Positions 34,791-43,825 are shown, counted from the first letter of the stretch. The stretch is DNA of 64,000 nucleotides from an uncultured Bacteroides sp. (GCA_900553815.1 USEY01000007.1:1-64000); one strand, 5' to 3'. Notes: generated by a model from the sequence alone, not told the origin. A program made the numbers and translations.

Positions 34791-35508
34791 TGCCTCTTCT
34801 TCCTTTTCTTCTCCAATACATTATTAAAATGAAACCGAATATCATGCCTCCCAGGTGGGCAAAGTGGGCCACGTTGTCGGTCGGATTGTTGGCCAGGCCC
34901 GAGTAAAGCTCAATAAGCGCGTAGCCCATGACGAAATATTTGGCCTTGATGGGCATGGGCAGCGGGAATATGAACATGCGTTCGTTGGGGAACAGCATGC
35001 CGAAGCCCAGCAGGATGGCATAGACGGCACCCGAAGCACCTACGGTAGACGAGTTGAGCACGATGTTCAGCTCGGCCATACCCGGGTCTACGAAGTTCAT
35101 GCCCGAACTCAGCGCCTTGGCTCCCTCCGACATCACTGCGCTCACGGCCTCGGGGCTCATTCCCGACTCCATGCTGAAGTAGCGCACCGCCGTCACTCCC
35201 TCCTGTATCAGTCCGGCACCGATGCCGCACAGCAGGTAGTAGAACAGGAAGCGCTTCGGTCCCCACACCTGCTCCAGTATGCGGCCGAACATCCACACGG
35301 CAAACATGTTGAAGAACACGTGCGAAAAGCCCCCGTGCATGAACATGTAGGTGATGAGCTGCGCGGCGTTGAAGCGGTCGCTCATGAAGAAGTGCAGACC
35401 CAGGTAATCGGCCAGGTCAATGCCATAGGTCCTGGCCACCAGCGTGCCCAGAAACATCAGCACATTAATAATAAGCAGGTTTTTGGTGATTACAGGTATT
35501 GAGTTCAT
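34771..35508 (-). CDS. Rhomboid intramembrane serine protease
   Basis: A 245-residue, six-helix rhomboid. The catalytic pair is visible as Ser in VGASGAVYA and His in VAHFAHLGGMIFG, and the HGGFSHVFFNMFAV segment carries the HxxxxHxxxN motif. It has no long tail, unlike its neighbour. First gene of the rhomboid-rhomboid-EEP operon; a -7 box (minus TACTTTTG, 35542-35535) lies 27 bases upstream. Two active rhomboids back to back suggest different substrates or a regulated pair. Confidence 0.9.
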   Translation of the reverse strand: MNSIPVITKNLLIINVLMFLGTLVARTYGIDLADYLGLHFFMSDRFNAAQLITYMFMHGGFSHVFFNMFAVWMFGRILEQVWGPKRFLFYYLLCGIGAGLIQEGVTAVRYFSMESGMSPEAVSAVMSEGAKALSSGMNFVDPGMAELNIVLNSSTVGASGAVYAILLGFGMLFPNERMFIFPLPMPIKAKYFVMGYALIELYSGLANNPTDNVAHFAHLGGMIFGFILIMYWRRKGRRGNGYYYN

Positions 35509-35625
35509 AAAGCATTTTTTCGTTCAATATGCCGCAAAAGTACGAATAAAATCTGTTTTCAGAAGAAAATCAGCGCCTATTCACGCTTTTTTTCTATTTT
35601 TTCATACAAATTATTGCTCCTTTTA

Positions 35626-35656
35626 TTTGGTTTTCAGATTTATTACTCTATTTTTG
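35626..35656 (+). promoter_or_regulatory. Promoter of the HU gene
   Basis: TTTG at 35626-35629, a 19-base spacer, and TATTTTTG at 35649-35656 form a full consensus sigma-ABfr promoter. Transcription should begin near 35663, giving a 50-base leader to the HU start at 35712. It is divergent from the rhomboid operon promoter. Confidence 0.85.
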
Positions 35657-35711
35657 TGACAACTTCCTTACGAGGAAATAACCTTAGTGTAATCCATAAA
35701 TCTCTTCTGTT

Positions 35712-35984
35712 ATGAATAAATCAGATTTAATCAACGCCATGTCTGCCGAAGCAGGCATGAGCAAGGCCGGCGCCGCCAAAGCGCTGAACGCATTTATCGC
35801 ATCCGTAACCAAAGCGCTGAAAGACGGTGAGAAGGTGACACTGGTTGGCTTCGGCACCTTCACCGTTCATGCAAGGGCTGCGCGCACCGGCATCAATCCT
35901 TCTACCAAGCAACCCATTCACATCCCGGCCAAGAAAGTGGTGAAATTCACCCCGGGCACCGACCTTGATTTGACCGAAGAATAA
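35712..35984 (+). CDS. HU-family DNA-binding protein
   Basis: A 90-residue histone-like protein that bends DNA without strong sequence preference. It shows the full HU fold: MNKSDLINAMSAEAG in helix 1, GEKVTLVGFGTFTVHARAARTGINPSTKQPIHIPA in the beta saddle and arm with the Pro intercalation site, and KVVKFTPGTDL at the end. Length matches HU-beta exactly. It is monocistronic, with a consensus promoter at 35626-35656 and a terminator at 36035-36077. Family A repeats begin 85 bases past that terminator. Confidence 0.95.
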   Translation: MNKSDLINAMSAEAGMSKAGAAKALNAFIASVTKALKDGEKVTLVGFGTFTVHARAARTGINPSTKQPIHIPAKKVVKFTPGTDLDLTEE

Positions 35985-36034
35985 GGGCTTGCTGTAAAGA
36001 CCGGTTACAACCGGCACTACAAAAACTATTACTG

Positions 36035-36077
36035 ATGGCCACGGAGTTTATCGCAACAGATAAGCATCCGTGGCCAT
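36035..36077 (+). terminator. Terminator of the HU gene
   Basis: ATGGCCACGGA (36035-36045) pairs perfectly with TCCGTGGCCAT (36067-36077), followed by TTGCTTTCG. The 21-base loop holds a weak TTTATC/GATAA stem. It lies 50 bases past the HU stop. Confidence 0.8.
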
Positions 36078-36161
36078 TTGCTTTCGTATGCCTTGTTTGT
36101 GCTCCGCAATTCCCAGTCTGTGGCCTTTACCCCCTTCCAGATGGCCTTCTGAAGGCGCCGT

Positions 36162-36269
36162 GATAGCAGTTAACTCCTAATGCGATAGCAGTACACTCCT
36201 AACGTGATAGCAGTTAACTCCTGACACGATAGCAGTCCACTACTATCAACCGGGGAGTTAACTACTATC
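36162..36269. repeat. Repeat family A, locus 2 (both orientations around a dyad)
   Basis: Three forward 22-bp units start at 36162, 36184 and 36206 with the form GATAGCAGTNNACTCCTAAC. A near-palindromic turnaround at 36228-36247 (GATAGCAGT facing ACTACTATC) is followed by one reverse unit at 36248-36269. The spacing is exact and the array changes orientation at the turnaround. It lies between the HU terminator and the GT117 gene. The following 36270-36480 holds no gene that I can support. Confidence 0.9.
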
Positions 36270-36501
36270 ATTTGCGAAGTCTGACCCCCTTCACAAGCCG
36301 CAGGAAGCGGGTTGCGGGGACTTTGAAAAACCTGCGCCTGGCAGGATGCGGGGCGGGTCTTGCCGGCGGTGTGGGGCTGAAAAAACTTTTAACCAATCCT
36401 AATAAATGCCCTTGCTTACATTCATTTAGCACCGAATTCATTATCTTTGCGGCCATATTGTTCCGATATCGTAAATTAAATTATAACAGATTTTCATTCG
36501 A

Positions 36502-39500
36502 ATGAAACAGTACAAATTCGTAAACGACCTCGTGGGGTGGATAACTTTCCTCATTGCGGCGACGGTCTACTGTCTGACCATCGAGCCTACCGCAAGCTTC
36601 TGGGACTGCCCCGAGTTTATCACCACCGGCTATAAGCTGGAAGTAGGCCACCCGCCCGGCGCGCCTTTCTTCATGCTGGTAGCCAACCTGTTCTCGCAGT
36701 TTGCCTCCGACCCCTCCGAGGTGGCCAAGATGGTGAACTACATGAGTGCGCTGATGAGTGGCGCGTGCATCCTGTTCCTGTTCTGGAGCATCACGCACCT
36801 GGTGCGCAAGCTAGTGGTGAAGGACGAAGAGCACATCACGGCCGGACAGACGGCGCTCATCATGGGCAGCGGTCTGGTGGGCGCGCTGGCCTATACGTTC
36901 AGCGACACCTTCTGGTTCTCGGCTGTCGAGGGCGAGGTTTATGCCTTTTCGTCACTGTTTACGGCGGTGGTTTTCTGGCTCATCCTGAAGTGGGAAGACG
37001 TGGCCGACCAGCCTCACTCTGACCGCTGGCTGGTGCTGATAGCCTACCTGACGGGTCTGAGTATCGGTGTGCACCTGCTCAACCTGCTCTGCTTGCCGGC
37101 CATCGTACTGGTATATTACTATAAGAAGGTGCCCCATGCCAACGCCAAGGGCTCGCTGCTGGCGCTTCTTGGCTCCATGGTGCTGGTGGCTGTGGTGCTC
37201 TATGGCATCGTGCCGGGCATTGTGAAGGTGGGTGGCTGGTTCGAGCTGCTGTTTGTCAACACGCTGGGCATGCCGTTCAACACGGGTGTGGTAATCTACG
37301 TCATCCTGCTGGCTGCCGCCGTGGTTTGGGGCGTTTACGAGAGCTACGTGGAGAAGAGCCGCCTGCGCATGGCACTGTCGTTCATCATCACGGTGGCCAT
37401 GCTTGGCATTCCGTTCTACGGACATGGAGGCACGTCGGTGGTCATCGGACTGATAGTCATTGCCCTGCTGTGGCTCTATCTCAACCCCAAGACACAGGAC
37501 AAGCTGAAGGAAAGCATACGCGTCAGTGCCCGTACGCTGAACACGGCGCTGCTCTGCACCATGCTCATCGTCATCGGCTACTCGTCCTACGCGCTTATTG
37601 TCATCCGTTCTACGGCCAATACACCTATGGACCAGAACTCGCCCGAGGACATCTTTACGCTGGGCGAATACTTGGGCCGCGAGCAGTATGGCACGCGTCC
37701 GCTGTTCTACGGTCCGGCCTATAGTTCCAAGGTGGCACTCGACGTAAAGGACGGCTATTGCGAACCGCGCATCTCGTACAACGGCACCAAGTTCATACGC
37801 AAGGAAAAGGCTACGCCCGACGAGAAGGACAGCTACATTGAAGTTCCCGGACGGATTGAATACGAATACGCGCAGAACATGCTGTTCCCTCGCATGTACA
37901 GCAGCATGCACGCGCAGCAATACGAAGCCTGGCAGGACATCCAGGGTTATGAAGTGCCCTACGACCAGTGTGGTCAGATGGTGATGGTGAAGATGCCCAC
38001 GCAGTGGGAGAACATCAAGTTCTTCTTCTCTTACCAGCTCAACTGGATGTACTGGCGCTACTTCATGTGGAACTTCGTGGGCCGTCAGAACGACATCCAG
38101 GGCTTTGGCGAGATAGAGCACGGCAACTGGATTACCGGCTTTGACTTTATTGACAATATGCTGATAGGCGACCAGACACTGTTGCCCAAGGACCTGAAGG
38201 AGAACAAGGGACGCAACGTGTTCTACGGACTGCCGCTGCTGCTGGGCATCATCGGTCTGTTGTGGCAGGCCTACCGCGGACAGAAGGGCGTGCAGCAGTT
38301 CTGGGTGGTATTCTTCCTGTTCTTCATGACAGGTATTGCCATTGTGCTCTACCTGAACCAGACACCGAGCCAGCCGCGCGAGCGCGACTATGCTTATGCC
38401 GGTTCGTTCTATGCGTTTGCCATCTGGATTGGTATGGGTGTGGCCGGACTGGTACAGCTGCTGAATCATCTGCTAAACCGCAAGAAGACCGAAACACTGG
38501 ACGAAACCGCCTTGGCAGAAGGAGACGACGCCGACAATGCGCCCGAGCTGAAGCCGTCGCTGGTATGTGCCGTCGTTGTTTCGCTGGTCTGCCTGCTGGT
38601 GCCCATACAGATGGCCAGCCAGACCTGGGACGACCATGACCGCAGCGACCGCTACGTGGCCCGCGACTTCGGACAGAACTACCTGATGTCCTTGCAGGAA
38701 GCCGGTGCCCCCATCATCTTTACCAACGGCGATAACGATACCTTCCCCTTGTGGTACAACCAGGAGACCGAAGGCTTCCGCACCGATACGCGTACCTGCA
38801 ACCTCTCTTACCTTCAGACCGACTGGTACATCGACCAGATGAAGCGTCCGGCCTACGACAGCCCGTCGCTGCCCATTACCTGGGAACGCATGGAGTATGT
38901 GGAAGGAACCAACGAGTACGTGCCTGTACGTCCCGAATACAAGAAGAGCATCGACGCTCTCTATGCCGAGGCCGAGAAGCAGGTATTGGCAGGAAACAAG
39001 GAAGCCATGGTCAACGTGCAGAAGGAATTCGGCGAGAACCCCTACGAACTGAAGAACATCCTGAAACACTGGGTGCGCAGCGAGAATGAGGAACTCAAGG
39101 TGATACCGACCGACAGCATCGTCATCAAGGTAGATAAGGAAGCCGTTCGTCGCAGTGGCATGATGATTCCGGGCGACAGCATACCCGACTACATGCACAT
39201 TTCGCTGAAAGGCAAACGTGCCCTCTACAAGAAAGACCTGATGATGCTGGAGATGCTGGCCGAGGCCAACTGGGAACGTCCCATCTACATTGCAGTCAGC
39301 GTGGGTCGCGAGGAACAGCTGGGCATGGAGAACCACTTCATACAGGAAGGTCTGGCTTACCGCTTCACACCGTTCGACAGCAAGCAGACGGGAGTCACCA
39401 TCGACAGCGAAAAGATGTACGACAACCTGATGAACAAGTTCAAGTTCGGCGGCATCGACAAGCCGGGCATCTACATCGACGAGAACGCCATGCGCATGTG

Positions 39501-39918
39501 CTACTCGCACCGCCGCATCTTCTCGCAGCTGGTAGGACAGCTGATAAAGGAAGGCAAGAAGGACAAGGCCAAGGCTGCCCTTGACTATGCCGAGAAGGTA
39601 ATTCCGGCCGTCAACGTGCCCTACGACTGGCAGAACGGTGCCGTGCAGATGGCAGAAGCCTACTATCAGCTGGGCGAAATGGCTAAGGCCGACCAGATGA
39701 TGAAGGAATTGGCCGACAAGTCGGTGGAATACATGACTTGGTATCTCAGTCTGGACGAACACCGCTTCATACTTTCGGCTCAGGAGTTTGAATATCACTG
39801 GGCACTGCTCGACCGTGAGGTGAAAATCATGAAGCAGTACAAGTCTACTCAGGCCGAAGCATACGACGCCAAAGTGGAAGAACTCTACAATCTGTATGTA
39901 GGCAGAATAAAATCATAA
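36502..39918 (+). CDS. DUF2723 / GT117 polytopic glycosyltransferase-like protein
   Basis: A 1,138-residue membrane protein. The N-terminal half has about 12 helices in a GT-C layout and the DUF2723 signature ATVYCLTIEPTASFWDCPEF, whose WDCPEF acidic segment resembles the catalytic loop of protein O-mannosyltransferases. A second block near 620-640 reads NQTPSQPRERDYAYAGSF. The C-terminal third is soluble and helical, with TPR-like pairs near the end. In Bacteroidetes these proteins are classed as GT117 and linked with protein O-glycosylation or lipid-linked sugar transfer; the exact donor is not settled. A single gene ended by a strong hairpin at 39925-39966. Confidence 0.88.
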   Translation: MKQYKFVNDLVGWITFLIAATVYCLTIEPTASFWDCPEFITTGYKLEVGHPPGAPFFMLVANLFSQFASDPSEVAKMVNYMSALMSGACILFLFWSITHLVRKLVVKDEEHITAGQTALIMGSGLVGALAYTFSDTFWFSAVEGEVYAFSSLFTAVVFWLILKWEDVADQPHSDRWLVLIAYLTGLSIGVHLLNLLCLPAIVLVYYYKKVPHANAKGSLLALLGSMVLVAVVLYGIVPGIVKVGGWFELLFVNTLGMPFNTGVVIYVILLAAAVVWGVYESYVEKSRLRMALSFIITVAMLGIPFYGHGGTSVVIGLIVIALLWLYLNPKTQDKLKESIRVSARTLNTALLCTMLIVIGYSSYALIVIRSTANTPMDQNSPEDIFTLGEYLGREQYGTRPLFYGPAYSSKVALDVKDGYCEPRISYNGTKFIRKEKATPDEKDSYIEVPGRIEYEYAQNMLFPRMYSSMHAQQYEAWQDIQGYEVPYDQCGQMVMVKMPTQWENIKFFFSYQLNWMYWRYFMWNFVGRQNDIQGFGEIEHGNWITGFDFIDNMLIGDQTLLPKDLKENKGRNVFYGLPLLLGIIGLLWQAYRGQKGVQQFWVVFFLFFMTGIAIVLYLNQTPSQPRERDYAYAGSFYAFAIWIGMGVAGLVQLLNHLLNRKKTETLDETALAEGDDADNAPELKPSLVCAVVVSLVCLLVPIQMASQTWDDHDRSDRYVARDFGQNYLMSLQEAGAPIIFTNGDNDTFPLWYNQETEGFRTDTRTCNLSYLQTDWYIDQMKRPAYDSPSLPITWERMEYVEGTNEYVPVRPEYKKSIDALYAEAEKQVLAGNKEAMVNVQKEFGENPYELKNILKHWVRSENEELKVIPTDSIVIKVDKEAVRRSGMMIPGDSIPDYMHISLKGKRALYKKDLMMLEMLAEANWERPIYIAVSVGREEQLGMENHFIQEGLAYRFTPFDSKQTGVTIDSEKMYDNLMNKFKFGGIDKPGIYIDENAMRMCYSHRRIFSQLVGQLIKEGKKDKAKAALDYAEKVIPAVNVPYDWQNGAVQMAEAYYQLGEMAKADQMMKELADKSVEYMTWYLSLDEHRFILSAQEFEYHWALLDREVKIMKQYKSTQAEAYDAKVEELYNLYVGRIKS

Positions 39919-39924
39919 GCATGA

Positions 39925-39966
39925 CAGCGGCCGGCAACCGACGTTTTCTCCCGGTGCCGGCCGCTG
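39925..39966 (+). terminator. Terminator of the GT117 gene
   Basis: CAGCGGCCGGC (39925-39935) pairs with GCCGGCCGCTG (39956-39966) in a perfect 11-bp GC-rich stem with a 20-base loop, followed by TTTG. It begins 7 bases after the stop codon. Confidence 0.85.
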
Positions 39967-40032
39967 TTTGTATGCTTGGTTTTGACTGCTGACCGAATGT
40001 TTTATTTTGACCAATTCTAATCGTTAACCGAC

Positions 40033-40695
40033 GTGTTTATAGAACAACCTCCAGAGCTGGTACGCAAACTTTATCCCAGCGCGCTCTGGCGCATGAATCC
40101 CAATGAGAAGGCTATTTATCTGACTTTCGACGACGGCCCTATACCCGAAGTCACTCCTTGGGTGCTCGACCTGCTCGACAAGTATGGCGTGAAGGCCACT
40201 TTCTTTCTGGTGGGCGACAATGTGCGCAAGTATCCCGACGTGTTCAAGATGGTGGTGGAACGTGGCCACCGCATCGGAAATCATACCTTTAACCACATAC
40301 GAGGCTTCAGTAAGCGTTACTTTACTTCGGTGCGCTATCTGGACAATACGGAAGAGGCGCAGCACATCATGGAAGAGACGGCTGCCGGACTGGGCAACTC
40401 ACGCCAGTTCATTCCCCCGCTGTTCCGTCCGCCCCACGGACACATGGGCTGGGCGCAGTATATGGTGCTGAAGCGTCACTACACCATTGTGATGTGGGAC
40501 CTCGTCACCCGCGACTACAGTAAAAAGCTGCGTGGCCCGCAGGTACTGGCCAATGTGATGAAGTATGCCCGCAACGGCTCCATCATCACCTTCCACGACT
40601 CGCTGAAATCGTGGAACAACGGCAACCTGCAGTATGCCCTGCCGCGTGCCATCGAGTTCCTGCTGGAAGAAGGTTACGAATTCAGGCTGCTCTGA
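40033..40695 (+). CDS. Polysaccharide deacetylase (NodB domain)
   Basis: A 220-residue metal-dependent deacetylase of the CE4 type. Motif 1 is LTFDDGPIP, motif 2 is IGNHTFNH with the metal-binding His pair, motif 3 is PLFRPPHGHMG, and motif 5 has IITFHDS. No signal peptide is seen, so it may act in the cytoplasm or at the inner membrane on a lipid-linked or cell-wall precursor. The start is GTG at 40033 (read as Met), as no ATG precedes the conserved LVRKLYPSALWR. A hairpin terminator overlaps its stop codon. Confidence 0.9.
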   Translation: MFIEQPPELVRKLYPSALWRMNPNEKAIYLTFDDGPIPEVTPWVLDLLDKYGVKATFFLVGDNVRKYPDVFKMVVERGHRIGNHTFNHIRGFSKRYFTSVRYLDNTEEAQHIMEETAAGLGNSRQFIPPLFRPPHGHMGWAQYMVLKRHYTIVMWDLVTRDYSKKLRGPQVLANVMKYARNGSIITFHDSLKSWNNGNLQYALPRAIEFLLEEGYEFRLL

Positions 40696-40711
40696 CGGGG
40701 CAGCCTTTTTT
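40684..40711 (+). terminator. Terminator overlapping the deacetylase stop codon
   Basis: AGGCTGC (40684-40690) pairs with GCAGCCT (40700-40706) and is followed by a run of T to 40711. The stop codon TGA (40693-40695) lies in the loop. The next gene is convergent and ends at 40734. Confidence 0.85.
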
Positions 40712-40733
40712 ATGGCACGTTCTGTGCCTGTGC

Positions 40734-41858
40734 TTAGCGTATGCGAGTCAGTTCCCCGTCGTCAAACCCTATGGTCACCATCTTGTGGTAGAAGAGCGAA
40801 GAAGCATCGTCGGTCCGCTGGGCTGTATATCGGGCGACGGCTTCCGTGACGTCCTGCCTCAGTTGCTGCCAGTTTTTCTCATCCTTTCGCTCTGTGGAGA
40901 GGTCCAGGTATTTCTGTTCGGGTACAAAGTCTTCCGTACATGCCCAGTCATCGTCTGCCTCGTCGTAATGGCGGACGCCTGTCAGGTAGAGGGCGTAACC
41001 CGTGACAGTTTCAAAGATGCCGATGTTCAGCGCCACGATGTCAGTCGGTGCCGGCTTGTCAATACGCTGGAGCCAACTGCCGATTCTGTCCTGCAAAGGC
41101 GTGTGCAGATACAGGGGGAAGAAGCTGAATCTGTTCAGGAGGTATTCCAGTTGGTCCATGGCCTCTACAACACAGGCGGGAGTAGACAGCTCCTTTTTCT
41201 CAAACAAGGCAAACAGGGCATAATCTTCCAACACAAGCTTCCGGCCACTATCCTTGCCTTCGCAGTAGGCCGCCCATTCGTCGATGAGCGACGGGCGCAT
41301 CTCCGTGTCTTCATCAAACCACAGCAACTCTGTTCCCGGCTGTGGCGCATAGTACAGGGCTATGAGGAAGCACGGGTGGTTGCGCCGAACTCTTCCGCTT
41401 TGGTCCGTTTCAGGAACATGGGTGTAGCATACCTCATATTCAATGCCTTTTCTCAGCAATGTATAGTTGGTCGGGCTAAGCCGGGTGATGCAGGTTGCAT
41501 CCGGGATATGGCGCGAGATGAATGCCTGAAGCTTCCGGGTTAGCCGGCGTGCCGCTATGAAGGAATAGTAATAGGTGCCCGCCCAGATGAGGGGCATGAA
41601 GAAGAGGAACGGCAGCAGACTGACCGAGACCACCAGACTCCAGTCCGTTTCTTCGCCCGTGCCGAGTTCCTGATAGAGAATGGCCGCGAATATCAGGATG
41701 CTGGCAACGGACAGGGGCAGGCAGCTGTACAGCGTGGTTTGTTTCCACCAGTTCCACACGGAGGTGTACAGAAGCCGTCTGTTCATGAAGGCATGACTGA
41801 AGTATTTCCGGCATGTCAGGCCGTCTCCGTGGACGTAAGTGGGGCTTGTCTTTATCAT
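40734..41858 (-). CDS. Membrane protein of unknown function
   Basis: A 374-residue protein that I do not recognise. Two membrane helices lie at about 46-66 and 78-98 (LPLSVASILIFAAILY; LVVSVSLLPFLFFMPLIWAG). A short cytoplasmic N-terminus precedes them and a 270-residue soluble part follows, with no metal, nucleotide or catalytic motif that I can see. It has scattered Trp and Asp clusters (DEADDDWACTEDF). The placement of two early helices and a long soluble domain resembles a signalling or scaffold protein. It is monocistronic, with a promoter at 41891-41922. Confidence 0.7.
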   Translation of the reverse strand: MIKTSPTYVHGDGLTCRKYFSHAFMNRRLLYTSVWNWWKQTTLYSCLPLSVASILIFAAILYQELGTGEETDWSLVVSVSLLPFLFFMPLIWAGTYYYSFIAARRLTRKLQAFISRHIPDATCITRLSPTNYTLLRKGIEYEVCYTHVPETDQSGRVRRNHPCFLIALYYAPQPGTELLWFDEDTEMRPSLIDEWAAYCEGKDSGRKLVLEDYALFALFEKKELSTPACVVEAMDQLEYLLNRFSFFPLYLHTPLQDRIGSWLQRIDKPAPTDIVALNIGIFETVTGYALYLTGVRHYDEADDDWACTEDFVPEQKYLDLSTERKDEKNWQQLRQDVTEAVARYTAQRTDDASSLFYHKMVTIGFDDGELTRIR

Positions 41859-41890
41859 AATTAAAACAGATTATCGGTCGTTCAGGCAGG

Positions 41891-41922
41891 CAAAGATATA
41901 AAAAGGGCGATACATTGCCAAC
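41891..41922 (-). promoter_or_regulatory. Probable promoter of the unknown membrane protein
   Basis: On the minus strand TATCTTTG (41898-41891) matches TAnnTTTG. GTTG at 41922-41919, 20 bases further up, is a 3 of 4 match to TTTG. The start codon is 33 bases downstream. Confidence 0.6.
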
Positions 41923-42137
41923 GGATTGTGAGTAACTGCAACCGTTCGGTTTAACCGGATAGATGTGAAAGTTGGTTGTGAGCGCAGACCATTGGACGGA
42001 TAATTGGTGATAGACCGTCGAATCGATGATAAGTCTCTGTAATGAAGCTGTTCGGATAAGGTGAAAAAGCTGGAAAACATGGCCGGAAAAGTGGTAAATG
42101 CGGGCCGGAAAAGTTTGCGAAGACGGCTGTTTGCTCT

Positions 42138-42221
42138 ATCTTCAGGCTAAAGATACACATCTTCTGCTTAAAGATGTCCATCTTCAGCCTGAAGATAGAC
42201 ATCTGCAACCTGGAGACAGAA
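42138..42221. repeat. Repeat family B: 21-bp palindromic units
   Basis: Four tandem units start at 42138, 42159, 42180 and 42201, each exactly 21 bp. Cores are near-palindromes such as ATCTTCAGCCTGAAGAT; the first two differ but keep the pairing, and the fourth is decayed. Because 21 is a multiple of 3, one minus-strand frame stays open through the array with a seven-residue repeat (IFRLKM, IFKQKM, IFSLKI), but no start or domain context supports a gene. It lies between the unknown membrane protein and the DUF4861 gene. Confidence 0.85.
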
Positions 42222-42282
42222 GTTGCAGTCCGGTAAATGGATGGTTGTGGCGGAAGCTGATTTTTCCTTGAGTTAAAACAAA

Positions 42283-42360
42283 ATGCCATTCCAAACGGAG
42301 GGAAGAACCGGCGTGTGGAGTAGTTGTCTTTGGGATTCTTCGCTCTGTTCAGAATGGCAT
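42283..42360 (-). repeat. Long inverted-repeat element after the DUF4861 gene
   Basis: A left arm (42283-42309, beginning ATGCCATTC) and a right arm (42333-42360, ending GAATGGCAT) match over about 27 bases with roughly five differences. The right arm contains GGATTCTTCGCTCTG, resembling a widely dispersed bacterial motif of the form CATTCTGAGC...GAAGAATC that I recall from other genomes. On the minus strand the structure is followed by TTTTGTTTT, so it probably also ends the DUF4861 transcript. Confidence 0.7.
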
Positions 42361-42436
42361 GATGTGGTTGTTCTGGCATGTAGAGTCGGCTCCTGCATGT
42401 CTTCCTTTCGTCGGCACAGCGGGCCGGTCGCCTGCT

Positions 42437-43669
42437 TTATTCCATGCTGATTTGCAGCGGGTTTTGCAGCTTCTTCACGAAGTCGGCCATGTACTGGTTC
42501 CAGGCTTCGGGCGTCTTGATGGCGGCCTTGCTCCAGGCAAATCCCCAGTAGTAGGTGAATTCGCTGCCCGGCTCGTACTGGCTCAGTGCCAGGACGTGTC
42601 CGTCGGCATTGTTGCGCTGCTTCTTTTCCTTTTCAGAGAAGAGGACCGTCTTGGCGTCGGTCATGCCGGCCGGCAGGGTTATGCCCAGGAATATCTTTCC
42701 GTTGTCGGGGCCTGTGGTGGGGTCGACGTAGCTGATGTAGCCCTGTTTGGCGTCGGCTGTAACCTGGCCGTCGGGTTCATGCAGCACGATGCCGGCAGCT
42801 ATGGGCATGGCTTCCTGCAATCCCTCGTAGCTCACGATGGTCTTGTTCAGCTGTGAGCCGGCGTCGAGGCTGATGAGGCGGGTCTCCACTACGTTGCTGT
42901 CGCCCTTTACGGTGATGGGATTGAAGGTCAGCTTCACGCTGAAGCGCAGCGGGCCGTTGTCCAGTATCTCGTAGTCGCGGTAGCACCAGGGGTAAATCAG
43001 CGTGTCGGCGTCCATCAGTGCGGCCACTCCGGCACCCAGCGTGGGGCCTACGGCATAGCAGTCCATGCCGAAGCCGTGGTCAACGTGGTAGGTGAAGCTC
43101 CGCTTCAGTTCTTCGGCGGCCTTGGGGTCGGTCTTCTTCAGTTCGTTCACCTGTTTCCACGAGTCGGGGTTCAGTTCCTTGGCATACATGTCTTCCAGCA
43201 CGGGCTCGGTGGTGTTGTACTTGGTGAAGAGGTCGTAACCGAATCCGCGTTCGCCCCGCTGTTGCAAGGCAGGTCCGTAGGCGCGATAGGCGGTGAGGTC
43301 GTTTTCCCAGGCCATGTCGTCCAGACGTTCAGGATACTGGCGTCCGCAGGCCACGGCCTCTACCGGCAGCGGGTTGCCCGGCTGTATGGTGTAGGTGGCG
43401 GTGGCGCCGGCCTTGGCCGATACGGGGAAGATGAGCTTCTCGTCGTAGGTAATCTGGTAGGGCACCTGTTGGCCGTTCTCATCGAGGACTACTACCTGAG
43501 CCGTGTCGGCCAGTTGCAGGCGTCCGCTGACTTCGGCCATGCTGACTTCGGCCATTTCGTTGGTGCGCTCCATGTCCGAGGGGTTGGATACGGTCACGGT
43601 GATGCTTTTGGGTTGGTTGCAGGCAACACAGCACAGGGCCGCGATGCACAGAAATAGAATCTTTCTCAT
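42437..43669 (-). CDS. DUF4861 family lipoprotein
   Basis: A 410-residue exported protein. The SPII signal has lipobox CVAC (Cys near residue 17). The remainder is beta-rich and matches DUF4861, a family found near uronate and pectin or glycosaminoglycan genes in Bacteroides, with conserved blocks RAYGPALQQRGERGFGYDLF, YHVDHGFGMDCYAVGPTLG and YYWGFAWSKA. A carbohydrate-processing role, perhaps lyase-like or sugar-binding, is likely by association; no reaction is established. It lies 220 bases downstream of a KduD-like dehydrogenase gene on the same strand, with two hairpins in the gap. Confidence 0.8.
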   Translation of the reverse strand: MRKILFLCIAALCCVACNQPKSITVTVSNPSDMERTNEMAEVSMAEVSGRLQLADTAQVVVLDENGQQVPYQITYDEKLIFPVSAKAGATATYTIQPGNPLPVEAVACGRQYPERLDDMAWENDLTAYRAYGPALQQRGERGFGYDLFTKYNTTEPVLEDMYAKELNPDSWKQVNELKKTDPKAAEELKRSFTYHVDHGFGMDCYAVGPTLGAGVAALMDADTLIYPWCYRDYEILDNGPLRFSVKLTFNPITVKGDSNVVETRLISLDAGSQLNKTIVSYEGLQEAMPIAAGIVLHEPDGQVTADAKQGYISYVDPTTGPDNGKIFLGITLPAGMTDAKTVLFSEKEKKQRNNADGHVLALSQYEPGSEFTYYWGFAWSKAAIKTPEAWNQYMADFVKKLQNPLQISME

Positions 43670-43740
43670 GTTGGGTTCTTATGAATATATGAATGATAGT
43701 GGAAGGCTACACACACCGGCTGCCGGTGATTCGGAGCTCT

Positions 43741-43825
43741 GCAGGCAGGCTTGCCTGCAACGGGCGGAAAAGGGAAACGGATAACTGGAGAAGAACGCAG
43801 GTTCTTCCTCGCAATTACCCGTTTC
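43741..43825. repeat. Composite hairpins between SDR and DUF4861 genes
   Basis: GCAGGCA/TGCCTGC (43741-43758) is a simple stem. It is followed by a nested structure: GAAACGGATAA (43774-43784) with TTACCCGTTTC (43815-43825), one mismatch, enclosing a perfect GAAGAAC-gcag-GTTCTTC stem (43790-43807). They may govern relative expression of the two genes or end the first transcript. Confidence 0.65.

Noticed and set aside
36952..39798. Two long minus-strand frames (505 and 441 residues) opposite the GT117 gene
   Set aside because: His- and Val-rich composition with no motif; typical antisense shadow of a GC-rich coding frame.
41951..42379. 142-residue minus-strand frame through repeat family B
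   Set aside because: Its only regularity comes from the 21-bp repeats; no start context, no homologous domain, and it runs through an inverted-repeat element.
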